Positions 26,619 to 38,178 of a stretch of 64,000 nucleotides of DNA are shown here, one piece after another (within the stretch, counting starts at the first letter, position 1; every line of letters starts with the position of its first letter). The position numbers and the translations under genes are program-made. The stretch comes from Auanema rhodensis (Eukaryota > Nematoda > Chromadorea > Rhabditida > Rhabditidae): positions 13,490,001-13,554,000 of the forward strand of contig OZ059899.1 in NCBI GenBank assembly GCA_964057225.1. Reading direction: 5' to 3'. Below the pieces are notes generated by a model. That model worked only from the letters and a program-made list of their open reading frames with translations, was not told the origin of the DNA and made no database searches.

Positions 26619-27767
26619 GCGCGAACAAGAAAAGAGGAAAGAAAGAACCGGGAAAAGATGAAGTACAAAGACCACACTGAAGCTCGATGAAAAAAATTTT
26701 TTATTAGGCATACTGTGTGGAAAAAGAACATTTTCTACGATGCCTAAGCTGGTAGGTCGTGCAAATCTATCACGTAGAACGAGATGCTTGTCTTTCCTTA
26801 CTACATGTACACACACCGATACTCCTGGTACAATATCGTTTTTCTTCATCTTCACTGTTTTTCCTATCATTTCTATCGGATCTTTCTCCTCTTTTTTTCT
26901 CAAATGTCGAGGATAGTAGAAGCATCAGAAATCGTTTTATTGGCGATTTTCACCGAAAATTAGTCCTGACAGGTGATGGTCATTCGGCGCACTTTGTTTA
27001 GTTTAGACAAGCAGAGGACAACATGACACTTTGTCATTTTTTTTTTGAGTTGAGAACTCTGACTTGGATAGAAAAATTATGGAAAATGGCTGTTTATGAA
27101 AAGTTTTTTTGAAGAAAATCTAGATTTTTTAATATAAAGAAAAGTTTTAATGACTATATACTATATGTATATACTAACTATGCTTTTATGCTATAATGCC
27201 AAAATTCATTGTGATCGCTGTCGTCGTCGGCAAAATAATTGAAACTGTCAATGTCAGACAGATGGACAATATAAATGATGATGATGATGATGATGATGAT
27301 GGTAAGGGTGGTGAGGGAAAAGGAAATTGTTAGCTGGAGGAATGTGAGGAGGATCAGAGAAACAAGTCGAAACACACCACCGACTATAAGGAAGCCAGAA
27401 ACAATAATTTCCCTTTTTCAACTATTTTACTATTGCCTTTCTCAACATAAACGAATGTGAATATCCAATAACTACTGCGAATTTTGAAATGTTAACTGAC
27501 GAAATGATTGAGACCTCCATACAATGTAGAAAAGCCGAACTTGTCATTCTTTACGGTCTTTCTCCGTCTTTCTCTCTTTCTCTTTCTCTCTCTATATTCC
27601 CCTATCTATCATCATGTCTCTCTCTTTATATCCTATATACCCGTGTCTTCTCTTTCTAAGCCATGTCAACCTTCACCTTTCAACAAACTCAGACAAAACA
27701 AACTGGATATATCGTCTGGCCTCATTGCAATTTACCTCCATGTCTCCATCCTCATTCTTCCCCCTCA

Positions 27768-27773
<6 letters not shown>

Positions 27774-27806
<33 letters not shown>
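27774..27806. repeat. (CT)n microsatellite
   Basis: CT tract preceded by a C-rich run. Confidence 0.9.
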
Positions 27807-27808
<2 letters not shown>

Positions 27809-28478
27809 GCAATCTATATTTTAATTTCTTCATCTACAACTCTCTATATATCTTTTTCACTTTCTCTATCTATCTCTTTCATTACCTCATTCCAATATCG
27901 TAAGGAAAACCGTAACGGAGAACTTCCTGAGATTTACATATCTCTATCTAAATAATGTCAACCGTCAATAAGAACGAAACAAACTGTTCCAAAATCTTCG
28001 ATTTGTTTTCCAAAAAAACAAACAAAAAACATTTGAAGTTAAAGAGTTTAGAAAAATTTTGTTTGTTTCAATTGTTTTCAATTTCAATCAACTCTTCACA
28101 ACACTTAGTTCTTCAAATGATGGCTATTCCAAGGACATACAACATACTAAGAAGCAACAAGGACCAACTGAACTAAGCGAATACTAGCTTCACTATGAAT
28201 TTGGATGAAGGCAATTTGTAGTTTCTAACTACAAACAACAAGATAGTGCTGATGAATTGGCAAGGTGAACATGGAAAAGCCCGTTAGTTAGGGCTTAAAG
28301 CATTCGCGCATTTTACATAGCAACTTGACTATACAAATAATTTGCCTTTAACTATACAAACGATGACATCTACATATAAAGATGAAAACATGTTTTTCAT
28401 GAAAATTCGTCTGTAGACTCAAACAGGTAATCCGTTCAACTTTTTTGGTCCCGTTACTCGTCGTTTACGCTCTTTCTA

Positions 28479-28482
<4 letters not shown>

Positions 28483-28541
<59 letters not shown>
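28483..28541. repeat. (CT)29 microsatellite
   Basis: Pure CT tract of about 58 bp. Confidence 0.95.
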
Positions 28542-28544
<3 letters not shown>

Positions 28545-29463
28545 GTGCGTACTTTTTTCGCCTTTTTCTCTGATCTATCTGGATACTTGCCTTTTCACCG
28601 AAATGCTTAATCAGAGAGGTCTTACGCATTTTCCGAACCATTAGCTATTCCTACAGTACAGTATGCAGTATATAGTACAATTGACAGGAAAACCAAACGA
28701 TGGTCATTTTATTATTCAAAAATTTTTGAATTTTCCGTTTAGTTTCAAATCCGTTCAAAAGAAGATAATTTTTTCCGGAAAAACCGGTCGACAATCATCT
28801 TGTCATGCTTAAAGCTAGATGAAAAGCATTTCGACCTTAGGAATTAGCCTCGAACTCACATGCTCATACAGAAAAAGTTGAGGATAAAATAATGGAAATG
28901 AAGAAAAAAGGGAAAAATATAATAAAGAAATAAATAAATAAACATGAAATTTAAGCTGTTGTTTGAAATCTTTATTTTTTTTTTTGCAAAAAAACTGGAT
29001 TCTAAGAAAATGTTTAATCAATGGTTCAAAAATAGTTCACGTGAATTTCACATGTACCAGTAAAATTATTTTACAGAGGTCAGACTACAAGATTGGTTGT
29101 ATTTACTATATATGTATATAATATTTCTATTTTTATTTTATAATTACAAAAGACAAAAGTTTTTGAATGTAAAAAGGATAGTTTATGTTTAGGAAATAAT
29201 GTTGCAAGTTGGAACAAAAGTTCAAAAATTAATGAAATGAAAAAGAAAGAAATGAATTTGAAGGACATGAGGAAAAAGAAGATATAGTAATGTAATAGAG
29301 ATGAGACGAATCAAAAAAGATATTAAAATATGTAATGACCATTTATATGTTAAATAAAATGGTTTCATGTTTAATGAGATTAGAGAGAATTTAAAGTTGA
29401 TTATGTGTCATATAAATAGTTTTTCATGAATTTTAGTTGTATAAGATACATAGTAAAGATGTT

Positions 29464-29481
29464 ATATATTTATATATTATA

Positions 29482-29521
<40 letters not shown>

Positions 29522-29545
29522 GAATATATATGAATATATATATTT
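29464..29545. repeat. AT-rich (TA)n tract
   Basis: Mostly TA dinucleotides interrupted by TG and by a repeated GAATATATAT unit. Confidence 0.85.
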
Positions 29546-29839
29546 AATATTTAGAAAAATGAAAGTAGTTTAAGAAGAAAAAAGCATTTTAATCGAGTTG
29601 ATTTCGACTGTATGTCTCTAGAAAGATGATCCGTTCAAACAAGGCAGAATAAAAAAAGTAAAATTAGATGAAAAACAAGTTATAATATGAAAATTCCGCT
29701 TCAAACTTTAAATAACTGCAAATTTTTGACGAAGTTCCAGATGATGTTACAGCTTGAAGCTAGGATATGATAAACATCGTATCGTACATTACGATCTTAA
29801 ATATATGAAGCATATATGAACGTGAATTACGCTTTTGAC

Positions 29840-29842
<3 letters not shown>

Positions 29843-29885
<43 letters not shown>
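29843..29885. repeat. (CT)n microsatellite
   Basis: CT tract that degenerates rightward into TTTCTCTCG. Confidence 0.9.
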
Positions 29886-29892
<7 letters not shown>

Positions 29893-30595
29893 GCTCTTTC
29901 TCTCTCTATATATCTCCCTCTCTCTCTCTTACTCATTTTTCTCCTGTTCAATAACTGGTATATTCATACATTTCTACTTGTTTCAAATTCTTTCAAGTAG
30001 AAGAAGAGAAAGAAAAAGATATAGAGAGATAATTATATATTATAATTTCTTAGAAACTTTTCAAGTTTCAAATTAAAAGAAAAAAAGAATGTCAGTTCTT
30101 TGTTACCTCTACCTCAGATTATCAAAATGACATCTTCTCAAGAACAGTGTAGAGAACTCAAGAATATTCTTCTGAATAAATTAGAATTATTATCATCTAA
30201 ATAATATAAGTTTGAAGTGACGAATAAAGAAAATATGTATGGAATAATACAAGATGACATGAAATAAGTGTAATTTGGTGAATTAAGAAAGAGTTTTGAA
30301 TACGAAATAGCTAATAAGGGAAGTCATCAACTCTTCTACAGATTATTATATGTGCTATCTGATTTTACTAGACAGTTATATGCATGGATATTGAGAATAT
30401 GAAGACACTTGTATTCGATGATGACGACGATGATGATGATGATGATGAGGGTAGTAGTAGAATAGACATAGTAGAATGAGTAGAAACAAGAGAATACACA
30501 TAAAAGAAAAACGATAGAGAGAAGAGGAAAATGAGATAGGGAATTAGTGAAAAGAATGAAATATTAAGAACCTAGAAAGAAACTGTGATGTTGAG

Positions 30596-30630
30596 GACGA
30601 CAACGACGACGATGACGACGACGACGACGT
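30596..30630. repeat. (GAC)n trinucleotide tract
   Basis: About 11 GAC/ACG units with GAT interruptions in a GC-rich island. On the minus strand it is read as a valine run. Confidence 0.8.
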
Positions 30631-31352
30631 CAAGCTGCATACGATGGAACGATGTTCGGAGGAAACTGGGTCTTGAGCCGTTCATCGCCATGTTGTTTTC
30701 CCCCCATCGGAAATTTCTGTAAAACCAATACGAAGAAGTTGTAAGACGACGATCATTCCGATCGTCAGAAGACCCACATATAACGACAGCAAGACATGGA
30801 TATAACCAAAGACAGATACATAAGATGAAGTATATAGAGTATGACAGAGAAAGAGGACGAGAAACTGAATGAATATTCGTTTTAAAGTAATGAAGAATAC
30901 GATGAAACAAATAGATAAACCATGTTCATTTCTTCATTTCTTTTTTTTTTAATTTTGACTTCAAGTTCAGGCGTATCACACCAGTTTTCTATACAAAGTA
31001 TGTACATGCATCAATCAAATCTTATTAACATTTGGAATATAAGAAATTCTCGAATTTAACTAAGAATATTAGGAAACAGTACCATATAGTATGTATGAGA
31101 TGAGGATAAGAACGACACGTTACAGTCTCAGCCTATAAACTTGAAATGACAACACTAACTATGCCTTGTTAATATTATGCATAACTATAGTTGATAGAGG
31201 GAACAAGGGGCGTGCCATGAATATTAATCTTAAATAGTCAACTTTGGATGAAATAGTTTGTGAAAACGATATATGATAGGATTTCCATATACTTTAACTA
31301 TACGTTTATTTTAACTAACATTAGCTAAACCTATAGCACGTATATGTACTAT

Positions 31353-31355
31353 ATC

Positions 31356-31410
<55 letters not shown>
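31353..31410. repeat. (TA)n tract
   Basis: TA dinucleotide run with TGTA interruptions just beyond the 3' end of the coiled-coil gene. Confidence 0.85.
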
Positions 31411-31476
31411 ACCTAACTATATCAATTACGGCATGAGAAATAATAAAAATAATATAGAAGTTCAGAAAATGTACAA

Positions 31477-32261
31477 TTAATTGGATTTATGAGACTTGAC
31501 ATCAGATAATTCTTCAAAAAATGACTCACATTCAATTGTTTGCATGTTTACAACCTAAATTATTCTAATTATATACATATTTGTAAGAAATATAGTAATA
31601 ATACCATTCGATTAAATAACATATGCAGAGATTTTATACTTTGAAACAAATTCTCTAATTGAGTTGTAACAAACGGATTATGAACATATTTTTCTACACG
31701 TTTCACAACTTCTTCAAATGCATCCATGCGTGACTGAGCCTAATTATATGATTTAATATATTTTATTATTAAATCTAACTAACTTCCTTAATAGCATCTC
31801 GTAGTTCAATACATCCATATAACGTTCCTAAATGTCTATCTACTTCTCTAACATCATTCATCTAAAACTTTTCAAGTTGAAGTTTTAAAAAATGTTGCAG
31901 AAGACAACCACATACTCCTGATTTCATACTATTATTATTTTGAGCTGTATTTGTTGTATCACTTTCCGCAGATATATTTATACGTGAGCTATTCTGAAAT
32001 TGAAATTGAAAGTTATTCGAAGATTTCAAGATTTTACTTGATTATTAGCGCTTGGAATATTTTTTTCCTTTTGATATATCAATAGAATATCATCTAATTG
32101 CCTATGAAGCTATAAAATTAGAAATTATTTTATAATATTATTATAAATTTAATTTTTTATTTTCTTATTAAATATATTGAATATACCTTTCTGCCCATTT
32201 TAAAAAATTCGTCCATCATGTTTTCTATATTAGATTCTAGCTGCTTTAATGCTTTATCCAT
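31477..32261 (-). CDS. Small coiled-coil protein, unknown family
   Basis: Six short exons join in phase from the ATG at 32,261 (MDKALKQLESNIENMMDEFF) to the stop at 31,477, about 200 residues. The protein has an amphipathic heptad-like N-terminus (LKQLESNIENMMDEFFKM, then LHRQLDDILL), an Asn/Ser-rich linker, and a second helical region (MNDVREVDRHLGTLYGCIEL, AQSRMDAFEEVVKRVEKYV, QLENLFQSIKSLHMLFNRM). There is no signal peptide or membrane segment. The size and shape recall small subunits of assemblies such as Mediator, BLOC/BORC or tethering complexes, but no signature decides. An extra 5' exon at 32,473-32,529 may belong to it, replacing the first six residues. It diverges from the FOP-like gene about 330 bp away. 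Confidence 0.6.
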
Positions 32262-32402
32262 TTCAAATACTCAATATACAACCGGGTTTCAAGCTTCAAA
32301 AATGATGAATGATATATCGATCTATGATCGTGCCATATATTAGCATATTAATACAGTCATTTTTTTTAATTTTCAAATATTTATTTAAGATGTAATTTTA
32401 TT

Positions 32403-32443
<41 letters not shown>

Positions 32444-32472
32444 TTGAGGATTACGGAAAGATATGTACTTAC

Positions 32473-32529
32473 CGCTGTTTCTATGACAACCAATTGAACC
32501 TGAGCAGTATTGGTCAGCTTAAGCATCAT
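32473..32529 (-). other. Possible upstream exon of the coiled-coil gene
   Basis: A 19-codon open stretch (MMLKLTNTAQVQLVVIETA) ends at a strong donor, GCG|GTAAGT. It can be joined in phase to an AG inside the annotated first exon, at AAG|CAG or CAG|CTA, giving ...VVIETA then (Q)LESNIENMM. It cannot be joined in phase to the ATG at 32,261. Confidence 0.35.
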
Positions 32530-32588
32530 TGCGATATTTTTGCTTCAAATCCTCTTTTACTTATTATTTTTTTTCTATTTAAAGTATA

Positions 32589-34177
32589 ATGGCAATTATT
32601 GGAATACAAAAAGATATTCTGACTCGACTTCGAAATGGTTCGGAACATCGAATGATTCAGGTTAGACATATTAATTATTTTTTAATTGAAATTTATTATT
32701 AATTCATATATTTTGCATAGTAAAATGTTTAAAAACATAATAATTCAAAAACATCAATTAAGATTATTATATTATATACTTTATTATATACTTTATTATA
32801 TACTTTATTATATATTTTATTATATTTATCTAAGGCAATTGTACGTAAAGTATTTAATGAACATACAAGACAAGACAAGAAACAGGAAATGATATTTACA
32901 ACTGAAGGTATTATCAGATAGCTTTTAATCTAAATCAATATCTAATCTAACAATTCATTTCACTTTTTAGATGTCATAGAAATTAGTATTATCAAAGAGC
33001 GACTTCAACATCTGGGATTGGTTTGTTCTGCTTCTGTGTTGGAATGTGAAGTGGATAAAGTCGGCTTCATTCACTAAACTTTTTTTAAATTTTATTAAAA
33101 ACATTTCAGACTCTTTATTCTACACAAGTCTTATCAACTATTTTGGAACAATATCCAGATAAACGTCGTTTAACATCCATATACAATGTAAAATCTGATG
33201 GAATAATCCCTGAGCCTAAAGATAAACTATACGAAGTGAAATCCAGACATTATACAGAAATTCTACAACTATGGTTCTTTGCAGGAAAAAATGCCAATTG
33301 CTCCAATAAGTACTTTGAAAGATATTAATATTTTCCGTGAAAATATCGGTATTGAAATGGCGGAATCGAGAAAATTGGTGAATTTGCGAAAGAAATTAGA
33401 TGAAGAATACGAGTCTGATGATGTAAAGTTTAAACTATAAGTATACAGCCATTTAAATCATTTTGCAGGATAATGTAACTATTGAAGATGAGCAACTAAC
33501 AGAAAAAGAAGAGCACACGGATAATGCTGACGAGATATCTGCAGAATCAGTAGCTACAGATGACGATGAGACACTAACTTCCCCCAGCGTGTCGGAAGAA
33601 GAGTTATTTTCATCTTTTATATCCTTCAAACGAAAAAACTGATTCTAGAATTACTACTAACTGGACAAAGGGATTATTGTCTTCTTCCCTCAATAGAACA
33701 ACGAACTCAGAGAAAATTCTTGCAGCTAAACCTACGAAAGAGTAGTCAACATCACTGCTTCTAATTTAATTTTTCTTTTTTAGTGCACAACCTTCATTTC
33801 CTCCCTTGCCTCTCCAAAGACTACCTCCAATTGTCAGAGCTCCCCTCAACATTCCTCCTGTAGCAAGTAGAAATATATTAGATTATTACTAATATAAACA
33901 CATTACAATGGTTTCAGGAATAGAGAGAACCCCGCACACTACATCAAATAGCGAATCAGATGTATCGGATGGAGAAAAAAGAAATAGCACAGCTAAGAAT
34001 AAGATCAATTTCTCACCGCCTCAAGCTAGTTTTCAAGCAACAGAAGAAATATGTAATGAATATTTAATTCAGTTACATAATTAAATTTATACAATTTCAG
34101 CAGGTGATCTCGAAGAGCTAAACTTTGACGACGTTCCAGGAGACTTTAGTGACAGCGCTGAGAGCATATCATTTTGA
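32589..34177 (+). CDS. FOP/CEP43-like centrosomal protein (putative)
   Basis: A multi-exon gene with introns of about 45-90 nt, from ATG at 32,589 to TGA at 34,177. The N-terminus (MAIIGIQKDILTRLRNGSEH, then RMIQAIVRKVFNEHTRQDKK) is followed by a degenerate LisH-like stretch (IEISIIKERLQHLGLTLYST). This order recalls the TOF plus LisH arrangement of the OFD1/FOP/FOR20 basal-body proteins. The middle is acidic and disordered (EEYESDD, TDDDETLTSP), then comes a Pro-rich part (PSFPPLPLQRLPPIVRAPLN) and an acidic C-terminus (GDLEELNFDDVPGDFSD). The frame is kept at 33,603-33,648 by a 46-nt intron with donor GA|gttatt, so the apparent stop there is not a break. Intron 1 holds a 12-bp tandem repeat. 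LisH assignment is weak; it could be another disordered scaffold. Confidence 0.45.
32765..32830. repeat. 12-bp tandem repeat in intron 1
   Basis: Four to five copies of an attatatacttt unit, the fourth copy carrying a base change, inside the first intron of the FOP-like gene. Confidence 0.8.
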
Positions 34178-34484
34178 AAATGAACTTTGAGCATTATTCA
34201 ATTAAAAAGAAATGGTTTATAAAATATATTGCAACTCCCGATATTGATTTAATCTTCTCATTCTCGAATAATCCAACATATTGAATAGAGAAAAAATAAA
34301 AAACTACAAAGTACAATAAGGACAGCAAGGCTGCCGCAATGTGTACTGTGTTTAAGCGCGTAATGTTGTATAGAATCCTTAACATCGTTTATTTTGCGTA
34401 GCGCTGTAAAATTTGTTGCTGGACGCTTATCGCTGATATTTATTATGCTAACTTCTAGCAATGACCAAAATTATTCTAAGAAAT
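34178..34484 (+). other. Intergenic gap before DHFR
   Basis: About 300 bp between the FOP-like stop and the preferred DHFR start. It includes an AATAAA-type signal near 34,295-34,301. An acceptor-like aacttctag lies just before the alternative DHFR ATG at 34,461. Confidence 0.5.
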
Positions 34485-35173
34485 ATGAAGCTTATTGTGG
34501 CGGTTGATATCGAAAACGGGATTGGGAAAAACGGTACCATCCCTTGGAGATTGAAGACCGATTTGGTTGCTTTCAAAAAAATCACTTCTACTGTGAGCGA
34601 TGATTCCAAGGTATTTCTTTTTCTTTCTTTTCTTTTATTTTTTTTTTGGTTTAAGAGAAATGTAGTAATTATGGGTCGTAAATGTTGGGAAAGTATTCCT
34701 GAGAAATTACGTCCCTTGAAAGATCGTTTAAATATTGTGATTAGTAGAACCATGCCAGAATCTCGAGATGAAAACCTTATTGTCGTGTAATTTTATTATT
34801 TTACTGATATTATGTTGCAATTCGTTTTGAAGAAATGATTTTGACAAGATAATGGAAGAATTATCTACTTCCCCTCTTAGTGAAAAGATTGAAACAATTT
34901 GGAACATTGGAGGCGCTGAGATATATCGCCTTGCCTTGGAAAAGGGTTTAGTGAATAGTATTTGCTTAACGAGAGTTTTTTCGAAGTAAGAGATTGGTTT
35001 GAATATATCATCTTATTGAAATTTTTTGAAGACATGATGCTGATGTGTTTTTGAATTTGGATCTCTCCGACTTCGAGGAAGACGAAAGCATGAAATCAGC
35101 TATCCTTGAGGAAGGAGGTGTTCAATTTTCTTTCCATACTTTCAATAAAAAAACAGTTCAATCTGTTATTTAA
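34485..35173 (+). CDS. DHFR: Dihydrofolate reductase
   Basis: Four exons (34485-34610, 34656-34786, 34833-34985, 35032-35173) encode 183 residues, normal for an animal DHFR and not fused to thymidylate synthase. The enzyme reduces dihydrofolate to tetrahydrofolate with NADPH, supplying one-carbon units for thymidylate and purine synthesis. Visible motifs: MKLIVAVDIENGIGKNGTIPW (substrate/Met20 loop), the acid residue in RLKTDLVAFKKI, VVIMGRKCWESIPEKLRPL (cofactor site), RLNIVISR, and TIWNIGGAEIYRLAL (second nucleotide-binding glycines). The catalytic acid is Asp, as in bacterial enzymes, where vertebrates have Glu30. An in-frame ATG at 34,461 would add eight residues; the 34,485 ATG fits family length best. 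A polyadenylation signal lies 20 bp past the stop and the next gene starts 134 bp downstream. Confidence 0.95.
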
Positions 35174-35193
35174 TGTATTAATACTATCATGTA

Positions 35194-35199
35194 AATAAA
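35194..35199 (+). terminator. AATAAA polyadenylation signal of DHFR
   Basis: Canonical hexamer about 20 bp after the DHFR stop. Confidence 0.7.
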
Positions 35200-35297
35200 T
35201 TATTTGTATAATTTCTCGTAACTGGTCAATTCTTCAGGTTATTAGCCTGGATTATCTATCGCCCGCTCATTTTTTCTAACTGTTTCAATTTTGTGTA

Positions 35298-35307
35298 AAT
35301 CTTTTAG
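35298..35307 (+). promoter_or_regulatory. Splice acceptor abutting the start codon
   Basis: The sequence aaatcttttag is followed directly by ATGGGG. With only 134 bp to the DHFR stop, this is the layout expected of a trans-splice site on a downstream operon gene. No upstream coding exon that would need it in cis was found. Confidence 0.55.
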
Positions 35308-37700
35308 ATGGGGAACAGTAAAAAAAAAAGAGGAAGTTTCACTCAAAATGGTGTTAGACATATTAATGGTGTGACTCAGACTAATGGAATAGGAAAACAC
35401 TCGAAGGTATCATTTTCATACTTAATTTTTTTTTGTAACTATATGTGATTCATTTTTTCAATTTTTACGTTGTGGTTCCATATTTGAACAGAGTTTATTT
35501 AGTTTTCTAACTGTAACATTATCGGCTGCTTTATAATTTTGATATAAACTTTGTTTAAGTTCAACTTTTTTTTATCTTTTCTTTCGTGTTTGCATATTTT
35601 ATAAGAGTTCTTCTGTTTTAGATGAATAATTCTATTCATGATGGATCCGACCAAGAGTCTGTTTGTTCCCTTCCTCGAAGCAGAGCAGGGTCTACTGTTC
35701 AAAAGGACATAACTACTTCACCCCTCCATGATTTAGACGATAACCCTGTTTCACCGTAAGTTGTGTAATGTTCTTATGTTTTTATAGAATTGTATTCAGA
35801 TTCAATGCTGATGAAGGAGTTGAAGTACCTTCTGTTACTCCATCTTGCTCTGCCGAATCTCAGACGGATTCTGTTAACCAAAATGATGGCTTACTTCAAT
35901 TTTTCGAAGTAATTTGGTTTTGTTTCTTTTCTATATATAAATGAATTGTTCAGTTGTCCCCCTGGGATCAAGTAGAGACTATGTGCGAAATCGTGTCCTG
36001 TTTGGGAATTTATGAGCTGAGATTGTTGGGTGCCTGTGTAGAGGTACTTTAATGCTTGTCGTGCTACATCTCTTATGATAATCGTGATGTTCAGGGTGCT
36101 GCACGTCCTCAGGCCACTAATCTAAGACCACAGGAGCTGAGAGCGAATAGTCCATCTTTCATCTCAGGATTAGCTACCCAGTGAGCACCAAATTATTTTT
36201 GAAGATGGTATATTTCATTTTTTAGATTAAAAATGACTTATCCGGATACTATTGACTGCGCTTTCTCTATGGTCTCTTTATTACAATCAACAAATAGAAG
36301 TGGTGCTTATGCATTTGTTAGCCTCATTGATCAGTTAATGGCTGATCGTGACACTCAAATTCCTAATTTACCAGAAGAGGTTCAAAAGAAAACGTTGCAA
36401 TCTTTAGGAAAACTAGGTTATTTCAACATTTGTTTGGTTAATTATGCATTCAATTTTTATAGTTATTGCATCATTACATCATCCAGCATTCTCAATAGAT
36501 CAAAGAATACGATTAATAAATGCTCGAGATGAGTTAAAAAATCAAATAGATAGAATGAATATGAATAGTAAGAATATTGTTGTTTTTACTTAATGCTTTC
36601 TATTCTTCAGGACCTCGAAGTCCTAGAGACTCTTCTGGTTATGCAGGAATGTTATACATCCGCAGATTCAATGCTTCCTTAGCTCCTAATAGTAATGACC
36701 TTTTCACCATTGAGGTAAGATATTGACGATATTTCGTTATCATTTGTTGCTATATAGATGATATGGAACGATGGCGAACGGACGTATGTTAGTAGAACTC
36801 GAGATGAAATAGCCGCTTTACACTATCGCTTGCTTGATTTGTTTGGTGAGGAACGTCGTGAAGTTTCGGATCTTTTGGAAACCAGAGATACTAGATCTTA
36901 TAGTAAAACTGTGGCTAATGGCACTGGTATGATCTAATTATATATGCGCATCTTATCACCATATTTAAGCAGCAGGAAGTTCTCGTATATTACCGCATTT
37001 CTTCCCGGAAGCAAGTCCTCAAGTAGTAATAGAATATATTAATGGATTATCGGATCTTCCCGCTCGCATGATGCTAAGCTCTATCATATATGAAGAATTT
37101 TATGCTTCTCGGCATTGTTCTGATGACATGCAGGTGTGAAATCATTAATGTGATATGACTAACATTGGAAATTTCAGAGCGTTGATAGAGGTGAACGAAG
37201 GCATTCTGTTTCACCTTCCCTTATTCCTCATAAGATTCCTGCAACCACAGCTCCTACCTATCCTTATACAACACAACCTTTATCTTACGGGCCATTAGCA
37301 AATATGGCATCAATCATGCAGGTTGTGGAGCAATAGGCTCTCCAATGCTTTTAGTAATTATTTCGTGTTTAGTTAACCAGCCCCACATGTAGCAACTGTG
37401 CTGGTCCTCACTCTTTCGTACATTGTGGTAAGAAAAATATAATGGAAATTAATCCAGGGGGGAAAGGTAAGAATGTGTTTGCAAATTTCTTCCTACAAAA
37501 CCTTTCCAGAGCCTTTCCGACTATATATGGGTGATATGGATCGAGGAGAATTTAAAGTTTTTAGACCACCTCATGGGTTACCTCCACATCCAATAGTAAT
37601 ATCTGATCATATGGGAATGTATCCTCAGCAAATATTACTTCCTCAAGCAATTTATCCTCATAATATGCCAGTGGTCCCACCTCAGCCTAAGTTACAATAG
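35308..37700 (+). CDS. ZCCHC2/ZCCHC14-like PX and zinc-knuckle protein
   Basis: About 13 exons with short introns run from ATG 35,308 to TAG 37,700 (roughly 550 residues). After a disordered Ser/Thr-rich N-terminus there is a helical domain (LSPWDQVETMCEIVSCLGIY, ELRLLGACVEGAARPQATNL, LRANSPSFISGL). It matches the N-terminal domain of ZCCHC2/ZCCHC14, related to the PHAT region of Smaug-type RNA-binding proteins. A PX-like segment follows (MLYIRRFNASL, TIEMIWNDGERTYVSRTRDE, LHYRLLDLFGEERRE), then LPHFLPEASPQVVIEYINGL. Near the C-terminus is one zinc knuckle, CSNCAGPHSFVHC. The tail is Pro/His/Met-rich (HMGMYPQQILLPQAIYPHNM). The vertebrate relatives act in mRNA tail control or are poorly known, so an RNA-related role is inference. 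It ends convergent with the RING gene. Confidence 0.7.
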
Positions 37701-38178
37701 TTTTTTTTTCAAATTTTTATATAACGAGTTGCCTTGTGTCTTTTGCTGCCCAACAGAGTGCTTTCTTAGCGTTATATTTTTATTTTATTGCTACTACATA
37801 GGTTTTATTCTATATTTGCCTTGAAATTTCAGGTATGTTAAACCGTTCAATTCTCTAGTTCTTTACGGTTATTTCTTGCTCTCTGCACTGTTGTGATCGC
37901 TTGTTCCTGTAATTGTCGTAACATTTGTTTCTTCCTAGTCTATGTACTCAATTTGTTTTATATTATCATTATTTCAATTATCATAGAGCCTATTGACACT
38001 AATCTCACATTATATAGCTATTTATTTTTTAAAAAAATACATGTCAGTGCTTATCAGATTCGAATGCCATTCATATTAGGTTCTATTCTGGTTAATATTA
38101 CAATAAAACTGAGTCGCAAACGTATTTAACAGTAGCATAACAAGAGTATTAAACGAAGTTCAACAATGTTTTTGTAAC
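37701..38178. other. Shared 3' region of two convergent genes
   Basis: Stops of the plus-strand ZCCHC-like gene and the minus-strand RING gene face each other across 478 bp. AATAAA occurs on the plus strand near 38,102. No coding signal was seen. Confidence 0.6.

Larger units (their letters stand above)
19282..31476. other. 12-kb gene-poor region rich in microsatellites
   Basis: I found no exon chain encoding a recognisable protein. Open frames here are mostly translations of CT/GA tracts or short chance frames. Repeat tracts are at 20,523-20,577, 23,787-23,816, 25,311-25,354, 26,013-26,064, 26,570-26,617, 27,774-27,806, 28,483-28,541 and 29,843-29,885 (GA/CT); 27,275-27,301 and 30,420-30,448 (GAT); 29,464-29,545 and 31,353-31,410 (AT). 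A GC-rich island at 30,590-30,720 has a minus-strand open frame starting MAMNGSRPSF that runs into a valine tract coded by GTC repeats; coding status unknown. Confidence 0.6.

Noticed and set aside
33600-33650. Apparent frameshift or premature stop in the FOP-like gene
   Set aside because: A 46-nt intron with donor GA|gttatt and acceptor ctag removes the stop and rejoins the frame.
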